Position numbers and translations under genes: made by a program
Shown here: positions 12,301-22,473 of the stretch, piece by piece
Layout of the letters: each line of letters starts with the position of its first letter
Numbering within the stretch: position 1 is the first letter of the stretch
Assembly: GCF_020085105.1 (NCBI RefSeq)
Contig: NC_058063.1
Span: 15,485,262-15,549,261 of the forward strand
DNA length: 64,000 bases
Reading direction: 5' to 3'
From: Siniperca chuatsi
Lineage: Eukaryota; Chordata; Actinopteri; Centrarchiformes; Sinipercidae
Notes under the pieces: generated by a model
Database searches by the model: none
What the model saw: the letters and a program-made list of their open reading frames with translations, nothing else
Told to the model about the DNA's origin: nothing

Positions 12301-15300
12301 CAAAGGCATCTTCCACAGGGACCTCACCTCCAAGGTGACGACACACAAACACACATGCGTCAGTGCCCACATACAGTACACACACACACACACACGTTAA
12401 CATCAGCACAGATTGATCTTCCACAGGGACTCTGCTCCTAAGGTAGCGATACATAAGTATTACATGCACGGATGCACTGTAAACTACAGCTACTTAACAT
12501 GTGGATGTTCCATAAGAAGTGAACACACAGAGTCTTGTAACTGCAAAGCCTTTGATCTTTTGCTTTTATTGTAGATTTGGAAACAGTAAAAAGCTCTGAT
12601 GCAGATTTAGAGGCTTTGAAGGTGCGTCACAGATCTAGCAACTACGTCTGGTGTCGTCACGCAGGGCCAGTGTTGAAACTGGCTAATAATTTTATTTAGT
12701 AAAATACAACATGTAAGCACAATATATACCAAAAAAAGGCCTAGATTTGAACTCTTGCTTCCCCTACAAGATGGGGCCTCGGGATTAGGTAATAATGCTG
12801 GTGTCACCTTAAGGCTCTTATTATTTTTTGGTTTATATTGGGAATTTATTGAGGCATACAAATGTGCAATTAATTCAATTATCACAAACTAATTGCCACA
12901 TGGTGATCCTGGAGTCCATAGGAGATGGTTTGCCCTGTTAGCAATGTTAGTGTGGAATAGGTGATTCACAACACAGGGCAGTCAACATGTACATAGAAAT
13001 AGTCCATAGAGAGGTCAGTTATAGCCAAGAAAAGCCTCCAACATCAGCATGTCCACATAGAAACCAGCAAATACAAAGACGATGTAAAAATCAAAAACTA
13101 CAGTCCAAAATCACTCCCTAGTTACTAGGTGCACTGTTTTTACCCTCTGCCATTTTATTTAAATGTCTGAACTCTGAGTGTGATATTTGGAAGTTGTCCA
13201 TGGACATAAGTCTGCAAAGTCGACAAAGGAAATGTTGACCTGCTGGAAACTGTTGCAGCAAATCAGATTTGAGGACACTGTGGTCATGTAGCTTCCAAGA
13301 AGTTGACAGGGTGAAATAATCACTTCATATTGGAAAATGGCACAGAAATCAACCATTTGGCCAAATTGTAAGTTTGGAAACATCAACTACTGTTGCTCCA
13401 AACCTTTCATATGGTTTTTTATTTTTTTTATAGCAAATGTAAAGTTCTGCAAAATAAAATCTTACATCACTGTTGAAATACAGAGGGCCACATGCAGTCA
13501 TATAGAAAAGGAATGCTCACACACACACACACACACTCGACACACACTTAACAGCAGTAATAGTAATGTGTGTGTATGTGTGTGTGTGTGACCTCTGACT
13601 CTGTGCAGAACTGCCTGGTGCGCTGGGAGGGCTGCGTGTGCTCGGCCGTGGTGGGAGACTTTGGCCTGGCGGAGAAAATCCCTGATTACAGGTCAGTCTA
13701 TAACAGTCCATTCATCAAAACTTCTATCAACACTCTGTGATTAGATAAGTCACGCTCAATAAATTACATTCCCACATTTCTCTCTTTGTCTTATTTATCT
13801 CTCATGCCGTATCTGTCGGAGCAAAGTGTTCACAAATGTCTACCACAGCTTCTCGTTTCTCTTGGAGACGCTCAGATGAGACACAATCACACAGATAAAG
13901 AGAGCCGTTACTCACACCAAAGCACAGTCAGGTTTTTCCAAAGTATGCATGTATGCTGCTGCCTCCCCACACACACACACACACACACACACACAATATT
14001 CTGAAGCGTCATTTCATGAGGGAAGAGGGAGAGATGGCTTGACTTGCAGTTGTGTTTTAATAGCGGTGACATTTATGCAGCATATTTTATTCACCGCCAT
14101 CAATTTATTGATGATATTGACAATAGCCATAATAGCCAAGTACAGAAATTAGACTGGTAGCACTCTTATCTAACTCTCGGCAAGGAAGAGAATAAACCTA
14201 TTTCTCAAAATGCCGAACTATTCCTGTAAGTCTTCCAAAATAGAAATATTGCAGTTAAGTACCAGTTGGTCAAATTGTAATTAAGTACAAGATTTCATCA
14301 GCTGGATTGCTGGGAGTGGGACGTTGAGTCTGACCTCGGGAAAAACACAGAAAGAGGCCCCTGCCCACACATGTGTAGACACACACTCGACACACAGCTA
14401 CGTCCCATTAGCTCCTCATCCTCCCCTCCTCGCTCTGTCTGCGGTCAGTTAGTAAACACACAACTCTTGCTGAGACGAGACAGCTGCCACTGTAACCTGG
14501 CCTGCCCTTTTCTGTGTATGGTGTGGTGTGCGTTTCCGCTTGCTCTGTTTGTGCCCGGCCACCTTTTTGTGTTTACACAAGTGTGTGTCACTGTCACGGG
14601 GGGGGGGGAAAGCTTGTACCTTCGGTGTAACCTGTCACGATCCATCAAATGAGCTGAAAAATGCATGTCCATCCAGCTAAAAAGTTGACATTTTACACAT
14701 GCAAGGCTTCCTGAATGTGTGTCTGTCATTGTGTATTTTTGCATACCTGCAGCTATCAAACATGAATCCTCTGTTTGCTCCAGCCTCTATTTCAATAGCA
14801 GCTGGTGAATTGTTTCCGTCATTTTTTCAAGGGCATGTTTGCTTTATATTTTAGTCAAACACTGTTGTATCCTGTAGCGGTACGCTAGTAAAGAATGGAC
14901 AATGTTGACAACCCTTCTCGTGTGTGTTTGTGTTGGAGTGCTACCACTGTGCTTGTGGCATGAAGGAAAGGAGGGAGGGAGGGAAGGAGAGGAGATGAAG
15001 GGGGTTTAGGAAAAACGCTCCAAATAAGGTCAAACTATTCCAGTCCTCCTCCTTTTGCACTTACTGCCTTTCTGGATCTCTGCTGCCCCTCATAACAAGT
15101 CACTCTTGTCCTTCACTCTCCCATCATTCCTCTGGTGTCATTACTCGACTCTTTTTGCTCATTTATGAGCTTTCCGTTGAGCTGTTTTCCCTCCGTTGCC
15201 TTCTGCACGCGCTCTGTTTTCTCATTTCAATTTGTCCACTTGTCCAAATGGTGTTTATATTGGGAGCCGCGATCGTCTCGGCTCCTCATTTCTCCCTCTG

Positions 15301-18239
15301 CCGTCACTTGTACGCTGTATTTATTTTGCAGTCTCATAGCCCCCAGTAGCAGATGGAAATAGCATGGAGAGGAAGTATCAGCCGGGGGGGGGGAGCACGT
15401 TGTCCTTGCACATTCTTGTGTTGCTTCCTTTTTGTTCAGCTAAAATTGCACAATATCTATCTCCACATAACTGAAAAACACTGCGGTTTCTTAGATACAG
15501 AGGAAGTTCATACAAACACTCGTGTTTCACCCCATAAAACCCCTCTTGATTGGGTTCTACGTTAATGAAATGGAGCGTGATGCCTGTTTGCTTGAGTGTT
15601 ATTGTCCAACCATTTGTTTATGTTGTCATCGTCTCTTACAAATTGCAGATCTCCTGAATGGGAAAACATCATTTTGTCGTGCATCACTATTGGGACTTTG
15701 CTCTGTGAAGTCTGGAAACAAACGTGCATTATTTTCTTCTGATGCACACATCTACATATTTGATGTATTTGGTGACCCAACTTTTTCTTTTTTTTTTCTT
15801 TTTTTTAACTAACTGAGCAACTATTGAATGTTTTCATTATTGTTTAATCTGCTGATTATTTTCCTAATCCTTTGGCCTAAAAATATCAGAATATGGTGAA
15901 AAAAATCACAATTACCTAAAGCCCAAAGTGACGTTTTCTCATTGCTTGTTTTGTCCAACCAACAGTCCAAAACCCAAAGATATTCAATTTAATGATATAC
16001 AACACACCAATAAAAAACAGAAAATCTTTACAGTTCAACAGCTGGAACCAGGGCATATATGCAGTGTTTGCCTGATTAAATAACTAAGCGATTAGTCGAT
16101 TGACAGAAAATGTTTTCAATCAGTTGTTAATCTACAAATTGTTTCAGCTCTTTTTTTTTTTTTGTCATCCCAAGGTGTGATATTTCTCTTAAAGCAACAT
16201 CCCAAAAATTAATTCTTCATATTAATTAATTTGAACTGATCCATAAGCCCATAACGAAAAATTATTCTGATCCCAACGTGTGATATTTGTTTTTTTAAAG
16301 CAATATCCTCCATCTATCCCTTCCTCTTCCCTTCCTCTCTGCAGTGAGGAAGAGGACCAGGAGCCCCTTGCTGTCGTCGGTTCCCCCTACTGGATGGCCC
16401 CGGAGGTGCTCAGAGGAGAGGTGTATAATGAGAAGGTACTGAGAGATGGCTTTCACTACCCTTCAGCTGCAGGTTGTTGCAAGAGTTCAAGGTCCAAAGT
16501 GGGTGTAATGAAAGCCAGTCAAATAAACCAGGCAGTGAAGTAAAGCAATAAATATTTAATAAATCAGTTATTATGTCGAAGGCAAACAGGAGTTTAGTTA
16601 TGTAAGGGATGTGCTTATTTGCCTGGGTGACTAGTGTTTTTCTTTATAGTTTAGAAGAAATCTTGATTGCCTATTAGTGTTTGATTTAAGGGATGATGAC
16701 AAGAAATACAAATCCACATAACTTAAAATAAAATTCATAAACTACATAAAATTACTAATAAAGCAAATGCAGTTGTAACCAAGAGAAATTAAAGACGTAA
16801 TGGTAGGTTTTTAGACGAGCTTAGCTAACTAGAAAACATAAATTAACAAATAATTCAAATTTTTGATATTTGATCTGTTCACCAGAATATTTGTGAATTT
16901 TGGTTAAATGAAAGTTGATACAGCCAGTCTCAGAATATAAGCACACAAGTAAAATATAAACGTATATGCTTGTTGTCTCTAGTGTCTTTACCGACGTGTA
17001 TCTCTCTTTGATCGACTCGTCTTCCTCTCTCTGTAGGTGGATGTGTTTGCGTACGGGATCATCCTGTGTGAGGTTATTGCGAGGATACAGGCCGACCCCG
17101 ACATCCTGCCACGCACTGAGGTACCGATGACGTTTTCATCATTAACCTGCCCTGTTCCCTTATCACATGCACGTCTCATTTCATAGAGCTTCTTTATATA
17201 TTGTATATATTTATATGATTGCGTGATCTGTGGTTTTTAAAAAAAAACAAAAAAAAGTTTACAATATCATTATTGATAATTATTTATTTTAGGACCGTCC
17301 CTTGTTTATTTTCTGCCTGAAGTCTGTCAAGTATTACAAAGCACATGACTGTTGTGCAAGCAGCAATGTCAAAATGACTCATAACTTTAAGCAACAGTTT
17401 CACCATGCCAGAGATGATTTTGTAAAATATGGTGGATATCTCATTTTCGAATCTAACTGGTGATTGTCATCTTGGCCAAACAAGAAGCTGACATTCTTAT
17501 CTTGACAGACTACATGACATCAACATTTCTAAAGGGCTCAAAATAACTGAGAAAATACATATAGAGCCTTATGATCTGTGTATTAAACAGTGAATATGCT
17601 GTGTGACCATGATAATTCACGCAATTCACATGTGTATTCTGAACAGGTTTTAAGTATAGATAGTAAAGAAATGCGATGCTTAATGCTTATTTTTGAGTTT
17701 TCTGTTGATGTTCACTGCTGTCCCAAAAGGCAATGCACAGACACAAAGTATTAGATAAAATAAAATACACTTTGCTTTGTCTTTGTGCAGTGGCACTCCA
17801 AATTTGCAGTTTGACATCTATCGGTGCACATATTGCACCATTTCTTGTTGGCACAAACTGTGCAATAACTGCATACATAATAATAACTTACTGTATACAA
17901 TTTAGTATGGATATGGGACACTGCATCATGTTAAACCCACACTGGAAGCCTTTGAAGTTACCACAAGGGCATTTCGCCCCCTTATGGTCATTTAATGGTA
18001 CAGCAGTTGTCTAGCAGTACTAACTCACTAATTGTTTTTTAAAGTTTTTATATTTCTATTGAACCAGGGGGAAAAGCACACACAGGCATGAACGTCAACC
18101 GTCACGTGTAATTTCTTTTGTGTTTTTGTACAGGACTTTGGTCTGGATGTGGAGGCCTTTCAGCAGATGGTGGGAGACTGTCCTCCTGAATTCCTGGAAC
18201 TGGCCATCGCCTGCTGTAATGTAAGAAACACTCATCTGA

Positions 18240-18306
<67 letters not shown>

Positions 18307-18412
18307 ACAGTCCTTGGTTTATGATTTCTTTCCTCTCTGCCTTGTCTGTTTCTTCTACTGTTCTCTTCTTTGAGTCACTTTATCATACAATTGAATCAAC
18401 ACCTTCCTAAAC

Positions 18413-18492
<80 letters not shown>

Positions 18493-20309
18493 TAAAAAAA
18501 AAAACAAAAAAAAAAACTGGCAACTGAGTAAATGTGGTGAACTTGACACATTCATCGGCATCTATAGCGTTGCTTGGGACAAGAATATATTGCTGGAGCA
18601 TTGTACGTCGATCCTTAAAGGTCCTGACGTGTTTAAACAGAGAATTTACAGAGCATTTCTGTAACCTATGTTTAAATGCCTGAAAGCAGTTATTTTAACA
18701 GGTAGATGAAGCCAGAAATGTCAGATTGCATGTCTGAAATGGGCTAGGTCATGGTGGGAGGTGTAGATTAGGAAGCATCCATCCACCTTCTAACATCCAA
18801 GCAAAGTTTCGAGCTTGTCAGTTTTGTTTGAGTTTATGGATCCAAATCAAATTGTTAGTCTTAATTTTACACTGCAGTTGTTGCTTATAGCTGTTACCTA
18901 CATTACTATAGTTTTTTTTTTTTTTCTGTCTCATTTTTCCTTTGTGCTCTTGTTCAATCTGTTAAATTTTTCCTCTTGGTTTCTCCCTCCTGCCAGATGA
19001 ATGCGAAGCTCCGTCCATCCTTCTCCCAAATCGTAGTTGGGTTGGAGAGGAGACAGGCCGAGAGGAAACAGAAGGACGAACCAACAGTCAAAGGTGAGTC
19101 ATCAAACGCTCTGTAGGCAACGAATCGTAAACATGTTTGTTCCTGCAGATTAATATTAAGCACCATTCACTCTTTTTCTTTAAAGCTGTTTGTCCAGAGA
19201 TTGGCCGTCTGCGAAGGCGATCCCTCTGCCACCTGTCAGATCCTCGCCTCTCGCGCAGCAAATCTGACATGCTCCACCCCCCAGACACACCCCCCTCTGT
19301 TACCATGGCGACCCCTGCTCGGGTCAACCCTTTCTCTCGGAGGGAGGACCTCAAGGGCGGCAAGATCAAGCTGTTCGACACTCCCAGCAAGTCTGTCATC
19401 TCCCTCACCTTCACCCTGCCCCCACTAACAGACTGCGACGACCCCTCTGGGTCTGAGACAGACAGCGGTGACCTACCCAGAAGGCACAGGCGCTGCCACT
19501 CGCTGCCGTGTACGCCTCCTCCACACCTTACATCAGCGTCGAACACTGCCCTTACCGAGGAGGAGTCTCCGTCTGAGATGGACACTGTAAATGGTGAGGC
19601 AAACGGAGTGAGTGAAGAAGAGAGACTGTTAGGAGAAGAGAAGGAGATCAGGGAGGGGAGTGGGACTGATTCAGGTTTTCCTCCGTCCCTTGAACCACTG
19701 TCGCTAGACCTGCTGGACCAAGAGAAGGAGGAGGTGGGGGAGGAGCCCATGGACTGCACCAGCTCCCCGGACACACAAGTCAGCTCTTCATCTCCTTACT
19801 CCAACCTCTCCGCACCTCCTTCCCACTCCTCGACTCCCCTCCAACCCTCCACCCCTCCCTTCTCAAACGGCTGGGGGTCAGCCATCTCCAACGTGCCCCC
19901 GTGCCTGCCTCCTCTCTCTCATTTAGACAACAACAATGTGGTTGTGAGTCGACCCTTGGGATGGAGCGCCACCACCACTAATGCTCCCACCAGAACAAAC
20001 AACAATGGCTACCACTCCCCTCCCAGCGACCCTGCTGGTTTGTCCCCGTTTGGCTCCGGCAGCGGACACTCGCTGGACCAGGAGGAGGTGATCTCCTGTC
20101 CCGGCTGCTGCCTTGCCGGCCTTCGCTTCCCCTCACTGTGTCTCAGAGCTCCACCGCGTAGAAACCCCTACAAGAACTTGAACGGGGACCATGCAGCCTC
20201 ACGTGGGCTGCTTTGTCCAGGACCCAAAGGACTGCCCCCCTCTCCCACCCCCACAACCACTACCACCAGCCTGGAGCCGGGACTCGCCTTGCCGGGGGCG
20301 CAGACATAA
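9372..20309 (+). CDS. tesk1: Testis-specific protein kinase 1 (partial, 5' exon missing)
   Basis: Dual-specificity kinase of the LIMK/TESK family, known to phosphorylate cofilin and control actin. Nine coding exons in frame: 9372-9493, 9728-9776, 12188-12334, 13609-13691, 16345-16435, 17037-17120, 18134-18220, 18997-19093, 19186-20309; 627 codons plus stop. Visible motifs: the ATP-binding Lys in VMALKMN, the catalytic loop [28 protein letters not shown], and [11 protein letters not shown]. The last exon is a long Pro/Ser-rich tail with [24 protein letters not shown] and a final LPGAQT. These tail motifs, as I recall the paralogues, favour TESK1 over TESK2. The tail is longer than in the mammalian protein (626 residues in total). 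The glycine loop exon is absent, so the start is unknown. Introns hold microsatellites and repeats, with a CA tract only 20 bases after the donor at 18220. Confidence 0.93.
9825..9925 (+). repeat. Repeat fragment in tesk1 intron
   Basis: The string 'agaatcagaatcactttatt' starts a short dispersed element common in fish. A related 'ctttattgtccc...cagggc' piece is at 46040-46110. It is a fragment only and gives no coding signal. Confidence 0.45.
10690..10703. promoter_or_regulatory. RFX X-box-like palindrome in tesk1 intron
   Basis: GTTGCCATGGTAAC fits the RFX consensus RYYNYY-N2-RRNRAC with no mismatch and is almost perfectly palindromic. It lies in the intron between the exons ending at 9776 and starting at 12188. 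Binding is not shown by sequence alone. Confidence 0.35.
11160..11690. repeat. Probable interspersed repeat in tesk1 intron
   Basis: The block starts near 'ggagctgtaagcgacattca' and ends near 'ttcagaatctcatacagaac'. It has the non-coding, moderately GC-rich character of a dispersed teleost element. I see no second copy here, so confidence is low. Confidence 0.35.
12378..12395. repeat. (CA)n microsatellite
   Basis: Nine CA units, about 44 bases downstream of the tesk1 donor at 12334. Confidence 0.9.
13517..13590. repeat. CA then TG tracts before a tesk1 acceptor
   Basis: A CA tract at about 13517-13537 and a TG tract at about 13566-13590 are complementary and could pair in the pre-mRNA. The TG tract ends about 18 bases before the acceptor AG at 13607-13608, where a pyrimidine tract would normally lie. 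Confidence 0.9.
13969..13995. repeat. (CA)n microsatellite
   Basis: Thirteen CA units in the tesk1 intron following the exon that ends at 13691. Confidence 0.95.
15800..16150. repeat. Second copy of the repeat seen at 2785-3115
   Basis: It shares 'aagcccaaagtgac', 'attgcttgttttgtccaacc' and the closing 'gattagtcgattgac...gtttcagctc' with the 2785-3115 copy, in the same order. It lies in a tesk1 intron and is not coding. Confidence 0.65.
18241..18303. repeat. (CA)31 microsatellite next to a splice donor
   Basis: A pure CA run beginning 20 bases after the tesk1 exon end at 18220. It is the longest uninterrupted CA tract in this intron and is followed 110 bases later by an AAT tract. Confidence 0.99.
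18414..18493. repeat. (AAT)n trinucleotide microsatellite
   Basis: About 26 perfect AAT units followed by an A-rich run, in the tesk1 intron between the exons ending at 18220 and starting at 18997. Poly-Ile and poly-Tyr open frames across it are artefacts. Confidence 0.99.
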
Positions 20310-21190
20310 ACCCGAGCTTCTCAACACCAAATACAGGCAGAAAAGATGCGTGGAAACTCTGCACCAAAACCTCTTCTCTGGAAATTAAATGGGTCTTCTT
20401 AGAATTTGCACAGATTTTAACGCAGCAATAACCTGCTTATTTTCCAGACACTTTTTGGTGCAGAGCAGGCTCTGAGTGTCCAGATGGGTTTACTAAAACA
20501 CACTCCAGGATGACTTTCTCCATGAAAGCTGCAGGACAAAGGAACTTATGTCTTTCTTGGCGACTAGTTGCATGTCGCCCTCTGCTGGGCTGAGGGCGAC
20601 ACAACTTAAGATGTCAGCCGTGCCTGCGTAGATCTGACTGATGATCAGCAGCGTCATGAACTGTTCAGCATGTAAACACTCCAGTTTTGGGCCCAGTTGG
20701 TTAGATCCTGTATATTCACAGATGTAAAGATTCTTATGAGTTATGATATTGATGATGATGCTGAAATGAGGAATGTTAAGCTTAGTATTATTACTGCTGC
20801 AATGATTTTTTGATGTTTTGGTGCTGTTTCTGAATGAACAGGCAGTTTTGCTTTAATGTCTTTAATTATCAAGAGGTGTATGGTGCACTGCTGGGCTGTG
20901 TGTGTGTGTGTGTTTGTTAGTTACATGGACATATGTTAGTGTGTGGTGGATTCAGTGGGAGAGGCTGGATGCGTGTGAGAGTGTGTGCTGTACACCGTTC
21001 TTTTGTTGCTGTATGATCTCTGTTGGCCCTTCTGGTTGCCTGGTTAAGCACTTCAACTGTATTACTGTTAATAAGGAAACTATTGATGTCATTATTACTT
21101 ATGGGAATGAATGGTCAAAGACCAGTTTAAGAGATGTATAGATTCTTATTATTTAAAGATGACATTGAATAAAAATATAGAATGCAGCGA
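20310..21190 (+). other. tesk1: tesk1 3' untranslated region
   Basis: The stretch runs from the TAA stop at 20307-20309 to an AATAAA signal at 21168-21173. The length is normal for a fish gene. It contains a short TG tract near 20898. No competing gene is seen. Confidence 0.7.
21168..21173 (+). terminator. tesk1: Candidate tesk1 polyadenylation signal
   Basis: A canonical AATAAA about 860 bases after the stop codon, and the first one found in that stretch. Cleavage would be expected near 21190. Confidence 0.6.
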
Positions 21191-21224
21191 TGTTCTCCTG
21201 ATATTTATCTGATTTCTTTTTGGG

Positions 21225-21790
21225 ACGGTAATGTCTGTCGGTTGGTCCACCATTTTGGTCCAGACTGAAACATCTCAGATGGACTGCCACAAAATCATAT
21301 TCAGACATTCATGGTGCCCTCACCATGTATACGGATGACTTTGGTTATCCCATAACTTATCATTTAGTACTATCATCATGTCAAAATTTAAATTAGTCTG
21401 ATACTTTGGTTTTGCAGGTAGTTTGGTCATAAACAAATGACATTCCCATCAGCCTCAGCTGCTCTTCATGCTTAGTGCTAATGAGCAAATGTAAGCATGC
21501 TAACAAGCTAAACAAATCTTGTGAACATGGTAAACATACTTGCTCAGCATCAACATGTAGCATTATGATTAGCTCATTACTGTTAGCTAGCCTGTTGACA
21601 TTAGCATTTAGCTCGGTAGCATATACAATAAGACAATAAGCTAACACGTTAAACAAAAGTGGCGAACATGGTAAACAAAATACTCGAAAACAACATGTTA
21701 GCATTGTCATTGTGAGCATGTTGGAGTTAGCATTTAGCTCATTACAATATGCAACAGACACCATTTGCTTTAACATGATATACTTAATTT
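21225..21790 (+). repeat. Teleost 'TAGCATTTAGCT' repeat, copy 2
   Basis: It contains 'attcccatcagcctcagctg', repeated 'tagcatttagctc' blocks, 'taagcatgctaacaagctaa' and 'attgtcattgtgagcatgtt'. Its right half holds two tandemly related sub-blocks, 21540-21660 and 21660-21770. It occupies most of the DNA between tesk1 and the receptor gene. Confidence 0.8.
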
Positions 21791-22459
21791 AGCGGGAAAA
21801 ACACAAAATTCCTCTCCAAAATGTTCACCATTTGACTGATGTTTTGAGACGTTTTATTCTCGTTATATTTTCAACCTGATGAGCTATTTATAAAAAATAA
21901 CAAAATTAAAAAATTATACATTTATTCCAATTTGACAACAAGACAGACAAAAAAGAAGACTACCAACTGGACAGAAAAATCTGTAATTTGGGTGAAAAAG
22001 TTAAAATTACAAACTTCTTCCACTCAATGAGCTCTGTGGTTAATAACAGTGTAATCAAGATTAATGTTCTCAATAGTTTCAAATTTTCTGGTCAGAAGAG
22101 AAAAAACCAATAGTAAAAACGGGAACAGAAATTTAATTTGTTTTTAAATCATGAAACAAGTTTATCTTCTGCCTCTAACTGTCTCAGTCTCTCAAACTTC
22201 TTGTCCTCCTCTAAGTAGATTATAGCCTTTCCTCTCTCCTTACAAAATCACCGGCCTTCAATTAAATCCTTATCTCTCCACCCCTTCCATGCTCCTGCTG
22301 ACTCCAGCCTATCATTCTCCCCTGCAGCTTGTTCCATCTCCTCCTCGGCGTGTCTCTACAGGTGCATGTGTCTTGCTTTAAAGGGAATCAGTCACCTCCA
22401 GTACTGTACAGGCTGTTAAGACCACCACAGTCTGGCTCACTTGATCCAGGGGTCACCAA
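21791..22459. other. Intergenic DNA upstream of the receptor gene
   Basis: AT-rich DNA followed by a pyrimidine-rich stretch from about 22180 to 22350. The receptor promoter and 5' leader presumably lie here, but no convincing TATA box or STAT/IRF site was identified. Confidence 0.5.
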
Positions 22460-22473
22460 GTTGCCATGGAGAC
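22460..22473. promoter_or_regulatory. X-box-like motif over the receptor start codon
   Basis: GTTGCCATGGAGAC fits the RFX consensus and contains the predicted ATG at 22466-22468. It may be coincidence, because the strong initiation context GCCATGG is itself part of the motif. Confidence 0.2.

Noticed and set aside
18241-18303. Regular repeats as a CRISPR array
   Set aside because: Simple dinucleotide microsatellite in a vertebrate intron, without spacers.
18355-18601. Poly-Ile and poly-Tyr frames
   Set aside because: Translation of the AAT microsatellite.
19088-19774. 228-codon minus-strand open frame
   Set aside because: Antisense shadow of the last tesk1 exon, which has a clear homologous tail on the + strand.
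9372-20309. tesk2 instead of tesk1
   Set aside because: The tail motifs ([24 protein letters not shown], final LPGA) and the rgp1/msmp/gba2 neighbourhood fit TESK1 better.
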